The notes: generated by a model from the sequence alone, not told the origin. Numbered from the stretch's first letter, positions 1 to 11,725 are shown. The stretch: 64,000 bases of DNA from Mesotaenium endlicherianum (GCA_009602735.1 WELA01010137.1:116040-180039), one strand, 5' to 3'. Numbers and translations: made by a program.

Positions 1-21
1 GGGGGGGGGGTGTAAGCGCAG

Positions 22-343
22 ATAGGAGTAATGGTGATGGTGCACGCGGACGACAAGGGGCTGGTGCTGCCGCCGCGCGTGGCGCCGCTGCAGTGCGTGG
101 TGGTGCCCATCCCCTTCAAGGACGCGGACCGCGAGGCCGTGGTGGGCGAGGCCGCGCGCCTGGGCCAGCAGCTGCGCGCCGCGGGCGTGCGCACCAAGGA
201 GGACGCGCGCGACAACTACTCTCCCGGCTGGAAGTACAACCACTGGGAGCTGAAGGGCGTGCCACTGCGCATCGAGCTCGGCCCGCGCGACCTCGCCGCC
301 CAGCAGGCACGCTCGCACACACGCACCCTCTCCCCTTCCTGTT

Positions 344-393
<50 letters not shown>

Positions 394-394
394 N

Positions 395-468
<74 letters not shown>

Positions 469-2560
469 TCCTACGGACCTGCATGCAAGAAGGCTTGTGC
501 ATTGATCTTCCTTCCTCCCTCTCCCTCTGTCTCCAACGGACCTGCGGGCAAGCAGTATGCACACAAGCGCACCCATCCTCCCTCTCTTCTCTTTTCCTCT
601 CTCTCCTAAATACCTGCAAGCGAGCAGGAACGTATGCATGCACGCATGTACACGCATCCACCCCCACTCTTTCCTCTACCCTCTCTCTCTTTTGGAACTG
701 CAGGTGAGCAGGCACGTGCCACGCATGCCCCCATGTTCTTTCTCTCCCTCTCTCTCACGCACCAACCCACAGGGGAGCTGGTGTGCTGGGGACTGCTTGC
801 CTGACTGCTTGGCAGTCTGACGGGACCAGCCAGCCCAGATTCACAGTAACAGGAGGAGGGAACCTGAGAAAGAAAGAGTATCCTGATTGAGAAGAGTAGA
901 CAAGGCCAAGTGGCCTCCCCATGCAGTGGCAGGCTATGCAGACAACGATATGAGGGACAGCTGTCCACATTCGGGGACAGACAGTGAGTGAGGTAGCGAC
1001 GATGACATGTTGCCGTGTTGCTGGCTGGAAGAAGGTTGTTGGTGGTGGGGAGAGGCGAGATTGCATACTCTGAATTAACAGCCAGTGAGAGTGAGCTAGC
1101 GACGACGACGTGTTGCTGTGTGAACGTGACTGTGGAGTGGCGTCGCCTTGCCTTGCCTTGCTGGATGGCAGCACGCAGGCGACGGCGGGGAGGCGAGGTC
1201 GTCAGTGAGTGTATAATTGACAATGAGTGACGCATTTTGCTGTGCTTGAGTGCTTGCCAAATGAGAAAGGGAGCAGACGGTGGTGGGGAGGCAAGATTTG
1301 ATTGCTAGTGAATGGGAGTGATGTGTGTTGCCGTGTCTGCGTGCGTGCTGGATGGGAAGCAAGCAGGCGGTGAGCGAGCAAGCGGTGGCAGAAAGGCACA
1401 ATTTTCTAGTTAATGAGAGTGGACGGTTGCTGCGTGCTGGATGGGGGGGGGAGAGCGCAGGTGGTGGTGGTGAGGCGGGACACGGGCGCCAAGGAGCCGG
1501 TGGCGTGGACGGTGCTGGTGGAGCGCGTGAAGGAGCTTCTGGACAGCATGCAGGCGGACCTGCTGGCGCGCGCCACCGAAGAGCGCGACCGCTGCATTGC
1601 CAAGGTTACCAGCTGGGACGACTTTGTGCCGGCTCTCGACGACCGCAAGATGGTGCTCGCCCCCTGGTGCGACGAGCAGGTGCGTGCGTGCGGGTGTGCG
1701 TGTGCTGCTGCTGCTACAATGCTGCCACTCAGACTTCCTTCCCCCTATCTCTGCCTTTCCTGCTGCATGTGCGTGGCTGCAAAGGGGTTGATGGTGCTGC
1801 TCCCTTGGTGTTTGGAGCAGGCGCGTGCACTGCGGTGCTGCAATGAGCCTTCGATTTTCTCCCCTTCTCTACTTTGTTGCATTGGTTGGTACAGGAAGGG
1901 ATTGCCTTGCTGCTGGGGCTTGCCGCCGCACCACATGGTGTGAATGGCTTGTCTTGATACCACCAGGTGACGTGAGAGGATGTTGTGCACGGCTGCTGTG
2001 ACGGGGATTTGCATTGAGGCCAGCAGCTGATTGGCTTTCGCGCTTCTCGCTCGAACACGGAGCGAGCGATGCCTGCATGGAGATGCTGTGGCCGTGAGGC
2101 TGGAGTGCGTCACACTGGGCTTACGTGTACTCCTTGAGGAACCCCAGACTACTGGGCTGGGGCTGACTGTGCCTGCGTGTGGCCTGTGCCTTTGCGATGA
2201 CAACAGGAAGTGGAGGAGGATGTGAAGAGGCGCAGCGGAGAGGCTGGAGAGGGTGGCGCCGCCAAGACTCTGTGCATGCCCTTTGAGCAGCCCGACCTGC
2301 CTGCTGGTAAGCAAGCGTATGCTTCCTCTTCGCTTTTTCAGCAGGCAGCAGCGCCGGCTGCATAGCTCAGGTGTGCTTTTTTGACCCAGCAATGGACTGG
2401 CAGTTCATCTGTGCGCCCTTTGACGAAAGTCGAAGCTCATGGAGTCAGCTGACATGTATGATTCGGACTGGCTGTGCGTGCCTTTGTTGTCGCAGGAACC
2501 CTGTGCTTTGCATCGGGCAAGCCTGCCAAGAGGTGGGCTCTCTGGGGCCGAAGTTATTAA
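22..2560 (+). CDS. PRORS: Cytosolic prolyl-tRNA synthetase, 3' part (4 exons)
   Basis: Class II aminoacyl-tRNA synthetase that charges tRNA-Pro in the cytosol. The window opens inside the gene, so the N-terminal catalytic core is missing. Exons read as 22-306, 1461-1679, 2207-2306 and 2496-2560 and splice in frame to a stop. The first exon carries the end of the catalytic domain and the anticodon-binding domain (GDDKG-like HADDKGLVLPPRVAP, then DNYSPGWKYNHWELKG and GPRDL). The second continues with RRDTG and ends APWCDEQ. The last two give TLCMPFEQPDLP and the C-terminal zinc-like domain ending WALWGRSY, the conserved Tyr end of eukaryote-type ProRS. The layout matches the plant cytosolic enzyme, not the organellar one. 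Intron 1 would need a GC donor after CAG at 306. Exons 2-4 are well supported; the intron 1 donor is less certain. Confidence 0.93.
307..308 (+). promoter_or_regulatory. Probable GC splice donor of ProRS intron 1
   Basis: The protein frame GPRDLAAQQ runs to CAG at 304-306 and must join VVVVRRDTG at 1461. The bases after 306 are GCACGC, while the next donor of the gene is CAG followed by GTGCGTG. A GC-AG intron is the simplest reading. A sequencing difference, or a GT a few bases away with slightly different residues, is possible. Confidence 0.45.
345..466. repeat. (CT)n microsatellite in ProRS intron 1
   Basis: About 120 bp of almost pure CT lie just inside intron 1, broken by a single N at 394. 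The N shows the true length was not resolved. Long open frames on both strands here (poly Ser-Leu and poly Glu-Arg) are artefacts of the repeat. Confidence 0.97.
470..775 (+). repeat. Degenerate tandem copies resembling the exon 1 donor edge
   Basis: Four imperfect units of about 70-85 bp follow the CT tract. Each begins with a version of GACCTGCNNGCNAGNAGG (near 477, 538, 612 and 697), then a CA/GT-rich stretch such as GCATGCACGC, then a pyrimidine tract. The same order is seen at the end of exon 1: GACCTC..CAGCAG, then GCACGCTCGCACACACGC, then CT. I infer that the units derive from the exon 1/intron 1 border by repeated tandem duplication followed by decay. Confidence 0.5.
975..1460 (+). 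repeat. Degenerate tandem copies resembling the exon 2 acceptor edge
   Basis: Units of roughly 110-150 bp repeat phrases such as GTGTTGCYGTGT, TGCTGGATGG and GGTGGTGGGGAGGCGAGA (near 1045, 1180 and 1278). The last unit runs into the true acceptor at 1460 and the exon 2 start, which is itself GTGGTGGTGGTGAGGCGGGA. Copies of the exon start thus appear to lie upstream within intron 1. Similarity was judged by eye. Confidence 0.5.
1787..1885 (+). repeat. Decayed copy of the exon 2/intron 2 border
   Basis: The stretch from 1790 (GATGGTGCTGCTCCC...) parallels the end of exon 2 and start of intron 2 from 1650 (GATGGTGCTCGCCCC...). The matching includes the GAGCAG border, the following GCGTGC bases, the TGCAATG phrase and the pyrimidine tract after it. 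In the copy the exon frame still reads MVLLPWCLEQ against MVLAPWCDEQ. It is best explained by a tandem duplication of about 137 bp. Confidence 0.6.
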
Positions 2561-3739
2561 GCACGGGCACTCATCTCCTTCAGCTGCTCAGTGCTACACC
2601 CTTATATCTTATTGCAGACCCCAAAGCGTTCGACACCTCATCCAGGAATTGTACATCCAAGAAACATGTCGTAATTTGCATGGTAGCACAGAGGCCGTTA
2701 CGTGGATGTGTTGACTGGTGCCCATTTTTCCTCGCCAGCGTGAGCATGCTACTTAAAAAGCTCATAAGTTGCAAGTAATCGTAGCGCAGGTTAGCACCTG
2801 CGTTGCTTCTGGCTTGAGAAAATGATGGAAGCACTGATTTTTGACCAATATTCCCACTCCTTCGCAAAGGGACACTAACTCCCTTCACCACCAGACCACT
2901 CTGCAGCCCGCCAGATTCCCTAACCACCAATAATGCAAGGAGAGGAGAATGTGAATAGGATCTCTGTCCAGCAGCTAGTTGTTAGGGTCGAGGCTGCAGG
3001 GGAGGCGGCTAAGCCACCTCAAGCCCCGAGTGGCACCATGCACTGCTCTCATCACGCTGCAATCAAATGCACTCTGCCACGCCTCCTGCGGTTTTATACG
3101 ACCGTGAATGTAGTACTTCTCTGGCAGTGGCTGGTGCATGCCAGAGCCCGTGAGAGTAACTCGATCGGTTATGAGCTGCACATACATATCACAGGGGGGC
3201 AATTTTCGAGAACTGTCCTCATCCTGCAAAACAAAGAGCTATGCGGGGAAGCGTCTACCCCGTACATTTCCTCAATCGACTGCCATGTCGAAAGGACAAC
3301 TTCAGGAAGAGCACTATGCACTTCATACAAATTTACAAAAGGATCCCAAGGGAACCTTCCAAACGAGTGCCTAAGTCTCTATGGGAACAGGGGTGCGTGA
3401 CAACTCTCACGTCCATTAATAATAGTGCATCCAAGGCATAAAGTATGGACAACTCTGAGCAATACAGATCCCTCTACTGAAGTCCTTTGAAAGACCTCTT
3501 AACGTTCTATCGATGAAAAGCGCGTAATGTAAGATTCAGGAGCGCTCAATCTGGACCCTAATCTAATTCAAGCGCACAGCGCCACTCTATCTTTACATAC
3601 ATATAGACACATCTACATGCCCCATTCTTTATAAAATAGTAATACACGGGACTCAACTAGCGTACCCACTGACAGCATACTCAAGCGCAAAAATAAAAGA
3701 AGCGAATTGCAATTATGCAAAATGGAGAGAGAAAGAGGA
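2561..3739. other. Tail-to-tail spacer between ProRS and the sucrose transporter
   Basis: This is 1.2 kb between two stop codons on opposite strands and should hold both 3' UTRs. Short open frames exist on both strands (for example 2933-3400 +), but none shows a recognisable family, splice logic or codon bias. I see no repeat, RNA gene or regulatory element. Confidence 0.6.
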
Positions 3740-6700
3740 CTAGGGCATGGGAGAGCTCATAGTGCGGCGCAACTTGGCGCGAGGCGGAGCCAGGCCAGGT
3801 GGCGGCTTAGGTAAGCAGCACAGGGCTGCAACGGCGCCGAGCGCAGCAAACACTCCCGCTGCAATGAAGGCGGGCATGTTGCCTCCGCCAAACAGCTCGT
3901 CCCACGGCCCACTCCCCACCGACACAATGATCTGCACCCCCCCCCACCCACCACCCGTGCAAGCCCGCACTCATCCCCCACACACACGTCGACACCCGCA
4001 TCCACCACACGCTCGTTAAATGCCTGTTCCCCTCCAGCCAGGAGATAAGTTACGTTCCAATATCAAGAACCCAACCCTTGATATTGGCCCACACGGTACC
4101 AGGATGCTGCACATAGCAGAACGTGCAGCATGCCTGCAATCATGCGCTTGCAATGAGAGAGCCACGAGACTCCTTCCCTTCCAGGCATAGTGGTGATTCA
4201 GAGGGGGAGGCGTTCTCACCTGCGGGAGGACCACGGCCAAGTTGAGCACGCCCATGGACAGCCCTGCCACGTGTGCACGCCCCACACGCACCCACACGCA
4301 CCCACACAAGAGGCAGCTCACACGGGCGTCACGCCACACCTCCAACCCTAACCCCTACCCTAGCAGGGGCCTTGCTTCCCCCAATGGCAATTTGTGCACC
4401 CATGGCCTATGCACGGGGGCACCATGCGGTGTGCGTGTGCACGTGCGCATGCGTGCATGGGTGCGTGTGTGGATGCGGGTGTGGGTGCGGGTGTGGGTGC
4501 GGGTGCACTGACCTTGGCCGCCGCCCATACTGCTGGTGAAAGTGGCCGTGAGGGAGTACGGGACGCTGTACGTGATCTGCTCACCCCGGTCCCCCCCCCC
4601 CCACCCGGCCAAGAGCAGCACGCCGATGAGCAGCAGCACAACCAGTGGTGCATGGGCAGCAAACGTATGCGTGTTCTCCTCCACTCGGGAGAGGCAGCCA
4701 GTGTGTGCTGAACAAATGCATCCCCGCCTGTCCTCCCCCCCTCCCACACAGACTTTGCTAGAGACAGCAGGCAGGCTGCAGACAGGCAGGTAGGCAAACA
4801 GGCGAGCCACCGAAGAGGCAGGGCAGCCAAAAGGCAGGCAGACAGGCGGGCGGGCAGACGGGCAGACAGGGCAAAAGGAAGGGTCTGTGTCTGCCTGTGA
4901 TGTCTGTTTTTCTGTCCTGATAGACCCTCTGCCTATTTTTCTGCCCGTCCTCCTGTCCGTCTGGGGGAGGTCTTTCAGGGTCAAGGGTGGGCTTTCAGTG
5001 ACACTCACTGCAAGGGGGATGCCGAGCAGGGCGAAGATGCCGAGCGCGGCGCCGCGCACGCCCCACGAGGGCTCGAACGATGGGTGCGCGTACGTGTAGT
5101 GCGCGACAAACCACATGGCGAAGAAGCAGGCGGTGATGACCAGGTTGCCGTACGCCCACACGTTGCGCGAGCCCAGGCGGCGGCATAGCGGCTCCACGGC
5201 CAGCGAGGTGAGGCCCAGCACGGCGGAGTTGAGCATGAGGCCCAGCGACCCGTAGTGCACGCCCGTGTAGTACGCGTGGCTGGCGCCGTGCGCGCCGTTG
5301 GGCGAGCCCGAGAACACCTCGCGGCCGAACCAGTCGGTGTCAAAGAGCAGGAAGGGGAACCACGACATCCAGGTGAGCCCGGTCACCAGCAGCACAAACC
5401 ACATGGGCCGCGGCAGGTCCTGCATGGCCGTCACCAGCTCCCACAGCACCCACTTGGTCGGCTCCTCCTCCTCCTCGTTCTCATCTGACTCGTCGTCCTC
5501 GTCCTCGTCGTCGTCGTCATCATGGTCAGCACGTGCACGCTCGTGCCCGGCAGCCCCAGACCCCGCCCCGCCGCTGCCACCTGTCCCTTCGGCGGCTGCA
5601 GGGGCAGGGACGTCCTCCACGCCGATGCTGAAGACCACATGGGGGCCATCGGAGGAGCCGTTTGGTCCAGTCGCATGGGAGGTGCCGTCAAGCGACGGTG
5701 CAGGGTCGATGATGCCGACTGTCGTGCTCCCGTTGGTGGCGCCTCCCAGGTCCGACTTCGTGTCCACCGGGAGCTGCAGCGGCGGCGGTGTCGAGCTGCC
5801 AGGCTCCACCGATCAAGTTGGCTGACAAATGTCATTCTCCTCATTCTACTTCGGGATCTCTTCACTTCCAAGTACGCGCACTTCACTAACAAGCAGCATG
5901 TTCATGTCATGCCTCAGCTGCCACTCCCTAACTTGACTTTCTCCTACATCTGCTCGACCCCTCATCTGGAGACAACATTCCCACATCACAAGCGAATCAT
6001 TGCACTATACTCCCACACTGCCAGTCCGATGGAAGGGAGCAGCAGTGACTCGCTACACCCCTCTCCAGTCTTGCACACGTGAGCGAGGGAGGAGGAGATG
6101 CATCTTGAGGCGTGCCACACCTGCCAGGCAGCGCGAGAGTCAGCTCAGGGGACCAGGGCTTCTCCTTGGCAGCGGTCACGCTGACGAGGGTGAAGACGGC
6201 GAGGATGATGATGTCCAGCAGGAACGCCGACTTCAGGTTCGCACACGCGGTCCCGCACGCCTGCGTGTAGGTGAAGGGGAAGAGGCGGTACCACCCCTCG
6301 TACGCCCCCGTCGCAAAGCCCAGAATGTTCCCCACAGCCATGAAGGCTGAGAAGAAGGCGTTGGCTCTGCGGGTCCTCTTCTGGTCCCTGCCTGCATACT
6401 CCCCAGCTCCCCAAATGATTCCACTGTCCAAATGACTACAATGCAGATTATGTGGCAAGGAATTTATACTGTTTACAATATACCCCTCTGATATTCTCCT
6501 CCCTCCCAAGTCCGCAACAACTATGAGCAATAGATGGACGTCAAGCGATGCAGCTGGTTGGAGCTGGGAGTACCTGTGAAGTCTGCAAGGAGGGCGCGAC
6601 AAGGCCCTTGGAGAGTGTTGTTTGCAAGATCCAGGAACCTGCCATTGACCAGCGAGGCGGTTGCCATATGTGACATTCATAGTCAGCATTGGTGCGTGCA

Positions 6701-7537
6701 ACTGATAGCTGGAAATTATAGTGCAAAAAATGCAGAAATCCGTGCCTCTGCTGAAGCTGGTAGTGGCTGCACGTGAGGTCAGCACTTGCAAACGGATTCC
6801 TTCGTCCTCCAACGAAACAACAATCTAGTACCCTTCCAGAGCTATCCCTCTGCAAGAATCCACACTTAACACTAATGTTCTTCTTCAGGTCCCCATTTGG
6901 GTTTCACAGTGGGCATTTACTGGTAAAAAGGTGTAGAAGGGCATTGAAAAGTGTGAATGCAACCTCCGGACTCACCAGAAGCCGACTATGAACACCACAA
7001 TAGCTCCAACGCGAAATTTCCTGTCACGATCGCCTAAGAGCCAGCCAAAATCGGCAGAAAAGGCGATGACGAGTACAGCAAAGACGACCATAGCGGCGCC
7101 GACGAGTATGAACGGTCTCCTACGACCAAAACTGCTAGTGCAGTTATCACTGAAGTGACCAACAATCGGCTGCAAACAGATACAAACAAATCTCCCGGCC
7201 ACTGAGAGGTTGTCTTTTTACTTCATCGCATCAGGGTTATACTAAACATCAAAAGGAGAAAGTTTTAGACAGCACAAGTTGTTTATGCCATAGTGATATA
7301 GACTAGGTTAGTTCCAAGCCTGACCTGCACAATCATTCCTGATATTGGTCCACACAGCCATATCAACGACGCCCATGCGTGAGGTATGCCCAACTCTTGG
7401 ACGTAAGGAGTAAGAAGAGAAAGCTGCAGCGCCCAACCAAACTGTACACCAACGGCGATGGATGCTACTTTTGCAAGTGCTCGAAGAGGAACCCTGTCTT
7501 TCCTCTTCCGTATCAAACTAATCTGCGCGCCATCCAT
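3740..7537 (-). CDS. SUT: Sucrose/H+ symporter, SUT/SUC family (8 exons)
   Basis: Major-facilitator (GPH family) proton-coupled sucrose transporter, expected in the plasma or vacuolar membrane. Coding exons on the minus strand are 7325-7537, 6976-7169, 6574-6638, 6121-6391, 5009-5795, 4513-4576, 4220-4263 and 3740-3931. They sum to 610 codons, giving 609 aa. The N half carries [30 protein letters not shown], the FGRRRPF loop motif, [16 protein letters not shown] and [15 protein letters not shown]. The C half carries [34 protein letters not shown] and [11 protein letters not shown]. The loop between TM6 and TM7 is unusually long, with an Asp/Glu run near 5450-5525. The start is the ATG of exon 7325-7537 in a CCATGG context. 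An acceptor-like TTTGCAG two bases upstream suggests a 5' UTR intron. Substrate specificity is inferred from the family. Confidence 0.95.
4432..4870. repeat. Simple repeats in sucrose transporter introns
   Basis: Two low-complexity tracts flank the 4513-4576 exon. One is GTGTGGGTGCGG-type DNA at about 4432-4505. The other is a CAGGCAGA-type tract at about 4770-4870. Both lie in introns and explain several shadow reading frames rich in Thr/Arg/Cys. Confidence 0.8.
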
Positions 7538-8435
7538 GGCTGCAAAAGACGAATTTCACAAGTTACACTAACAATCGACAGTGACAATAAGGATAAGCCG
7601 GTGTGCTAATCCTTCACATCACGGGAGCGGTCCCCTCTCCTCTCCTTCGATCCTGTCCTGAAGCTATAGCAGCATGCAGGCAGCATGTAGCGATCTGAAC
7701 CCCGGCGATTGTTCCGGAGCCATAACGGAGTGACTTTCCGAAGTTGACACTCGACCGAGTCCCCAAACACACACAAGCACACCCAAGTGGCAGCTAGTGA
7801 CACCTTCCTCACTCGCTCTCGATCACTCTCGATGTCACTTGCTTCCAGAGCAGCTGCAAATCCTGCCACGTGCTATTTTTATGAGAGTGCAATTGGCTGC
7901 AATGACTCGCCAGGCTCGGCCTCAGTCAGCGGCCAGCCTCGGTCGAAAAGATTCGCCTAGTGCCAAGTTCCAACGTCGTGAGCACGGCAGGAATGTGTGA
8001 GGAAACGACATGCATGGTGCACTTTGGTAGCATGTTCGTGCATGGGACTTGCCGGCCTGTCCGTCCGCGTCTTACATCATGACGGCTGACAAATAGTTTG
8101 TGAAGCCGGTTGAAATGATGTATGATTGGGACTGGAGTGTTTTTGCATGGTCAAGCCTAGATATATATTTGGAAACTATCTTCGTTCGACCTGGAACAGC
8201 TCTCGAATTACAAGTGAACAATCTCAAACAATAATATGTGATGGAGCTCGGTATATGATGTTGTCTAACTGGCGCTCATCTCGCGTTTTTGCGCTGGAAA
8301 CCGTGAGCATCATCGCAGTGATGAAGTTTCTTGGATTCTTGAAATTTCTACAGATACAGGGGAGAGCATGAAGTATCACACAATTGCCAGCACGGCACAA
8401 CTTTCTAATTTGCACAACAGAGTTGTGTTTTCACT
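7538..8435. promoter_or_regulatory. Divergent promoter region, sucrose transporter / MAG2
   Basis: About 0.9 kb separates the two start codons, which face away from each other, so promoters and 5' UTRs of both genes must lie here. A frame reading toward 7606 on the minus strand begins at a GTG and is not credible as a coding exon. I see no certain TATA box or named motif. Confidence 0.5.
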
Positions 8436-11400
8436 ATGACTGCTGCACCCCTCTCGCTGGATCACAGGGTGTCGTTGATGCATTCGAATCTTTCCCCTGT
8501 GGTCACAGAGTTTCTGAATACACACTTTGCTAAAGCGCAGGACACGGCAAATGCAGAAAGACTTCTTCTTAAGCTCGAGTCTGACCAGAATGATCTGGCT
8601 AAGCAGAGGGAGGAGCTGCAGGTGTGGCTGGCCGAGAAAACGGTTAGGGCAGCCAGCAAGACTGAAGGGGTATTGCAGGTTGGCCTCTACATTGTGTGGC
8701 TCTCTACTCTACATGATGCATCCAGTGAACTGCCGAGTTAGTCCTCTCCTGTCCAGTGCTAGTTCGTAACTTATCTTGGCACACGAAATTCATGGTTTTG
8801 GATGAACATATCGCTAAAGTGCACAATTTGGTGCAAGTTTGAAGCCACTTGAAGCTACTGTATTGATTGCAGGCTCTGTCGACTGTAGCAGAGCACATAG
8901 AGAGAGCTCAAGACAAGGCAGCCTCCGCAACTGCCAACATGCAGCCAATGGTGGGAGAGCTTGCTGCCCTCGCTGCTGAAGTGGCGAGGGTAGAGCGAGT
9001 GAGGTTGTATGTGGAGCGATTGCTCGAGCTCGAGCATCTCGTCGGCAACTTCGAGGACACCATGGCGGAAGCTGTTGCCTTCATGCAGCCACTTGGGGCT
9101 GTGAGCCCCCAAGCGAGTGCCGCCAGTGAGGTCCGCTCTCAATCCCTTATTCCTCCTCTCACATCTGGTGGCTGTGCTCAACTCACACACGCTCTCTGTC
9201 CTACTCACGATTGCTGAGGGGCTGTGTCTCTACTCACGTCTCTGTCTTCGACAAAACGTAACAGGCTCGGGGTGAGCGCCTCGGTGTTGTCGCATGCATC
9301 CTGCAGGAGCTGAAAAGTACCTGTGTGTGAGGTTTCCTCCCAAGCTTGTTCATCTGGTGACATGTCTCCAAACAATCATGGCAGCACACAGCCGCTAAAG
9401 CTTGCATTGCGTGCTGCTCCAGTGTCTCAAACCAGCTGGCACACACCGCACACTTACGCACAGTCTGGCAAGCAGCTCACGCTACAGGAGAGTGAGCTGG
9501 CGGGTGGGCAGGCATCCAGCAAGAAGCTGGAGGTCCTGGCAGCCGCCGTGAGCGCGTTCAGCAGCGCCGTGGGAGCGGTGGCAGCCATCGCGCACTCCAA
9601 GCCCCACTGGAAGAAGCTGCGGCTGTCGGCCGACGTGCGCATTGACAGAGCGGCCGCGGCGCTGCGCCCTCTCCTGCTCCAGTCGTACCGCGACAGCCTG
9701 CACGCCCTGGGCTGGCCGCCCGGCCTTGGCGGAAAGGTCAGCGCCAACGCCCTCGCCGGAGCCAGCGGCCAGAAGCGGCGCCAGTTCGAAGACAGCTTTG
9801 TTGCCCTGACGGCCCTGCAGGGGGCGGAGCGGCTGCGGCTGACGGCGCTCAAGCAGCAGGCAGGCGGGGCTGGAGGTGGGGGTGGGGGCAGCATGGAGCC
9901 CGGGGTGCAGTCGCAGGAGGCGGGGCAGGCGGTGCTGTGGAGCTTCCAGGAGCTCGTCACCCCGCTGGCTGCCAAGGCCGAGCCCCACTTTGCGCGCTGG
10001 GTGGACACGCCCGAGTGGGTGTTTGCCCTGGTGGTGCGCGTCACCAAGGCGCACGTGACCACGATCGATGCCGCGCTGCAGCCGCTCCTGGAGCGCGCGG
10101 GCCTGGCGGGGGCGAGTGCCAGAGAGGAGTGGGTGAGGGCCATGGCCAGGCTGCCAGCTGTGCACCTGAGGAGCAAGGCGCTGCCGGAGTACGTCCGCCA
10201 GGTGGAGGGGGAGCCCTCCTACAGCGGCCGCGGAGCCGCCATGTGGCTGCACACTGTCGACCAGGCCCTAGCGTTTGACGCCCAGATGCGAGGCCTGGCC
10301 GTGGGCGCGTGGGCGGGCTCTCTCAGGAACGACCTCGGGTTCTCGCTGGAGGCGGTCGCCAGCAGCGTGGAGCCGGCGCTCGATGTGCTGGCGGAGAGGG
10401 GGGACTGGCTCCAGCTCTGGGCCAGCATAGAGGTGGAGGAGAGCCTGCACAAGGTGCGAGCTGCGCTGGACTCCGACGGCGCCTGGGGCCTTGCGCCCGC
10501 CTTCGCAGCGGGCGACGCTCTGGCGGCGGCACTCGCTGCGGGCGGCAACGCCGTTGATCTGCCCGTATCCGGGACCGAGTTTCGGCCGCCGGCCTGCGCG
10601 GAGGCGGTGCTGGGCATCACGAGATTGGCCTTTGAGAGGTGCAGGACGCTCACGCGGGGTGAGCACCGCCTGGCGTTTGTGCAGGCGGTGGGGGGGCCCC
10701 TTGCGGCCACACTTGTGGATGCGCTGCTCAAGCGGGCCAGAGAGGTCGAGGCCTTGACCGCACTGGCGGACGTGTCGGCCATGGTCAAGGTGTGCGGCTG
10801 TGCCAATGCTGCCCACTATGCGGCACACACGCTCCAGGAGTGGGGCGAGGAGCTGTTCTTTGTGGACCTGCAGGATTGCCGGGATAGGCAGCCCCAGGAA
10901 GGAGACGGCTGGGAGCTGCTGGACGACGATGGCGACGATGCTGTAGCAGGCCCCGCTGCGACCGAGGGCATGCTGGCAGCTGGTGCTGCAGGAGGAGGGC
11001 GCACCTTTTTTGACGCTGAGGTGGCCGAGTGTAAGAGCTTCTATAGAGCGTGGGTGGCGAAGGTGGTGGCGGCCGTTGTGAGAGGCTTTGACGCGCGCTC
11101 CACGGAGTACGTGCGGAACAAGCGCAGGTGGCAGGACCTCGCACTCTCGGACCTCCGCGCTCTCGACTTCAGAGCGGCAGAGCCGGCCTCCAGTGTTGAC
11201 GCAGGTGGCTTGCACGCACTGCAGCAGCCGCAGCAGCAGCCAGGGGGGGGCGATTCCAGCGCAGGCTTAGAGCTCTCGCCTGCGCTTGTGGAGACTGTGG
11301 TGACGCTGGGCGAGCAGCTCACAGTGCTGGAGGGGGCCTTGGACGCCCGGCTCTTCCTGGACCTCTGGCGCGCGGTGGCCGGCAAACTGGACGAGCATCT

Positions 11401-11725
11401 CATGTCTGCCGTGGTTGGAGCTGTGGATTTCTCCAATGCGGGTGCTCAGCAGTTTGCGGCCGACGTGCGTGCGTTGTTCTCGGTCTTTGGGCGATTCTGT
11501 GAGCGACCTTCCAGCTTCTTCAAGGGCCTGCGAGAGGCCCTGCTTCTTCTTCAGCTGGAGGAAGGCAAGGCTCTGGCGCTGCTTCATTCGCTCTCTGACA
11601 CAGAAACATGGCAAGCGTCTGACGGAAGCGACACGAGGGCTGGCAGCCGGATATTGGAGGCGCACAGCATAGCCAGTTTGCCGCCAGCTGTTGTAGAAAG
11701 GATTCTGAGGCGGCGGCAGCTGTGA
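8436..11725 (+). CDS. MAG2: MAG2/RINT1/Tip20-family vesicle tethering protein
   Basis: Subunit of the Dsl1-like tether that captures Golgi-derived vesicles at the ER; in plants the family is called MAG2. Exons are 8436-8678, 8873-9130, about 9265-9324 and 9488-11725, near 930 aa. The N part is helical and coiled-coil (LLKLESDQNDLAKQREELQ; ALSTVAEHIERAQDKA). The large last exon carries the RINT1/TIP20 domain, starting near HSKPHWKKLRLSADVRID and ending LPPAVVERILRRRQL, a typical family end. The junction between the third and fourth exons is uncertain: a donor at 9325 (GTGTGA) keeps frame, while a better-looking GTGAGG two bases later would not. The last exon is 2.2 kb with no intron and much more GC-rich than the small 5' exons. 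Confidence 0.85.

Noticed and set aside
31-715. Long Ser-Leu and Glu-Arg frames over the CT tract
   Set aside because: They are reading frames of a microsatellite interrupted by an N; only 22-306 belongs to the ProRS exon.
7606-7869. Frame beginning MAGFAAALEASDIESD as first exon of the sucrose transporter
   Set aside because: It begins at a GTG, not ATG, and does not join the next exon in phase.
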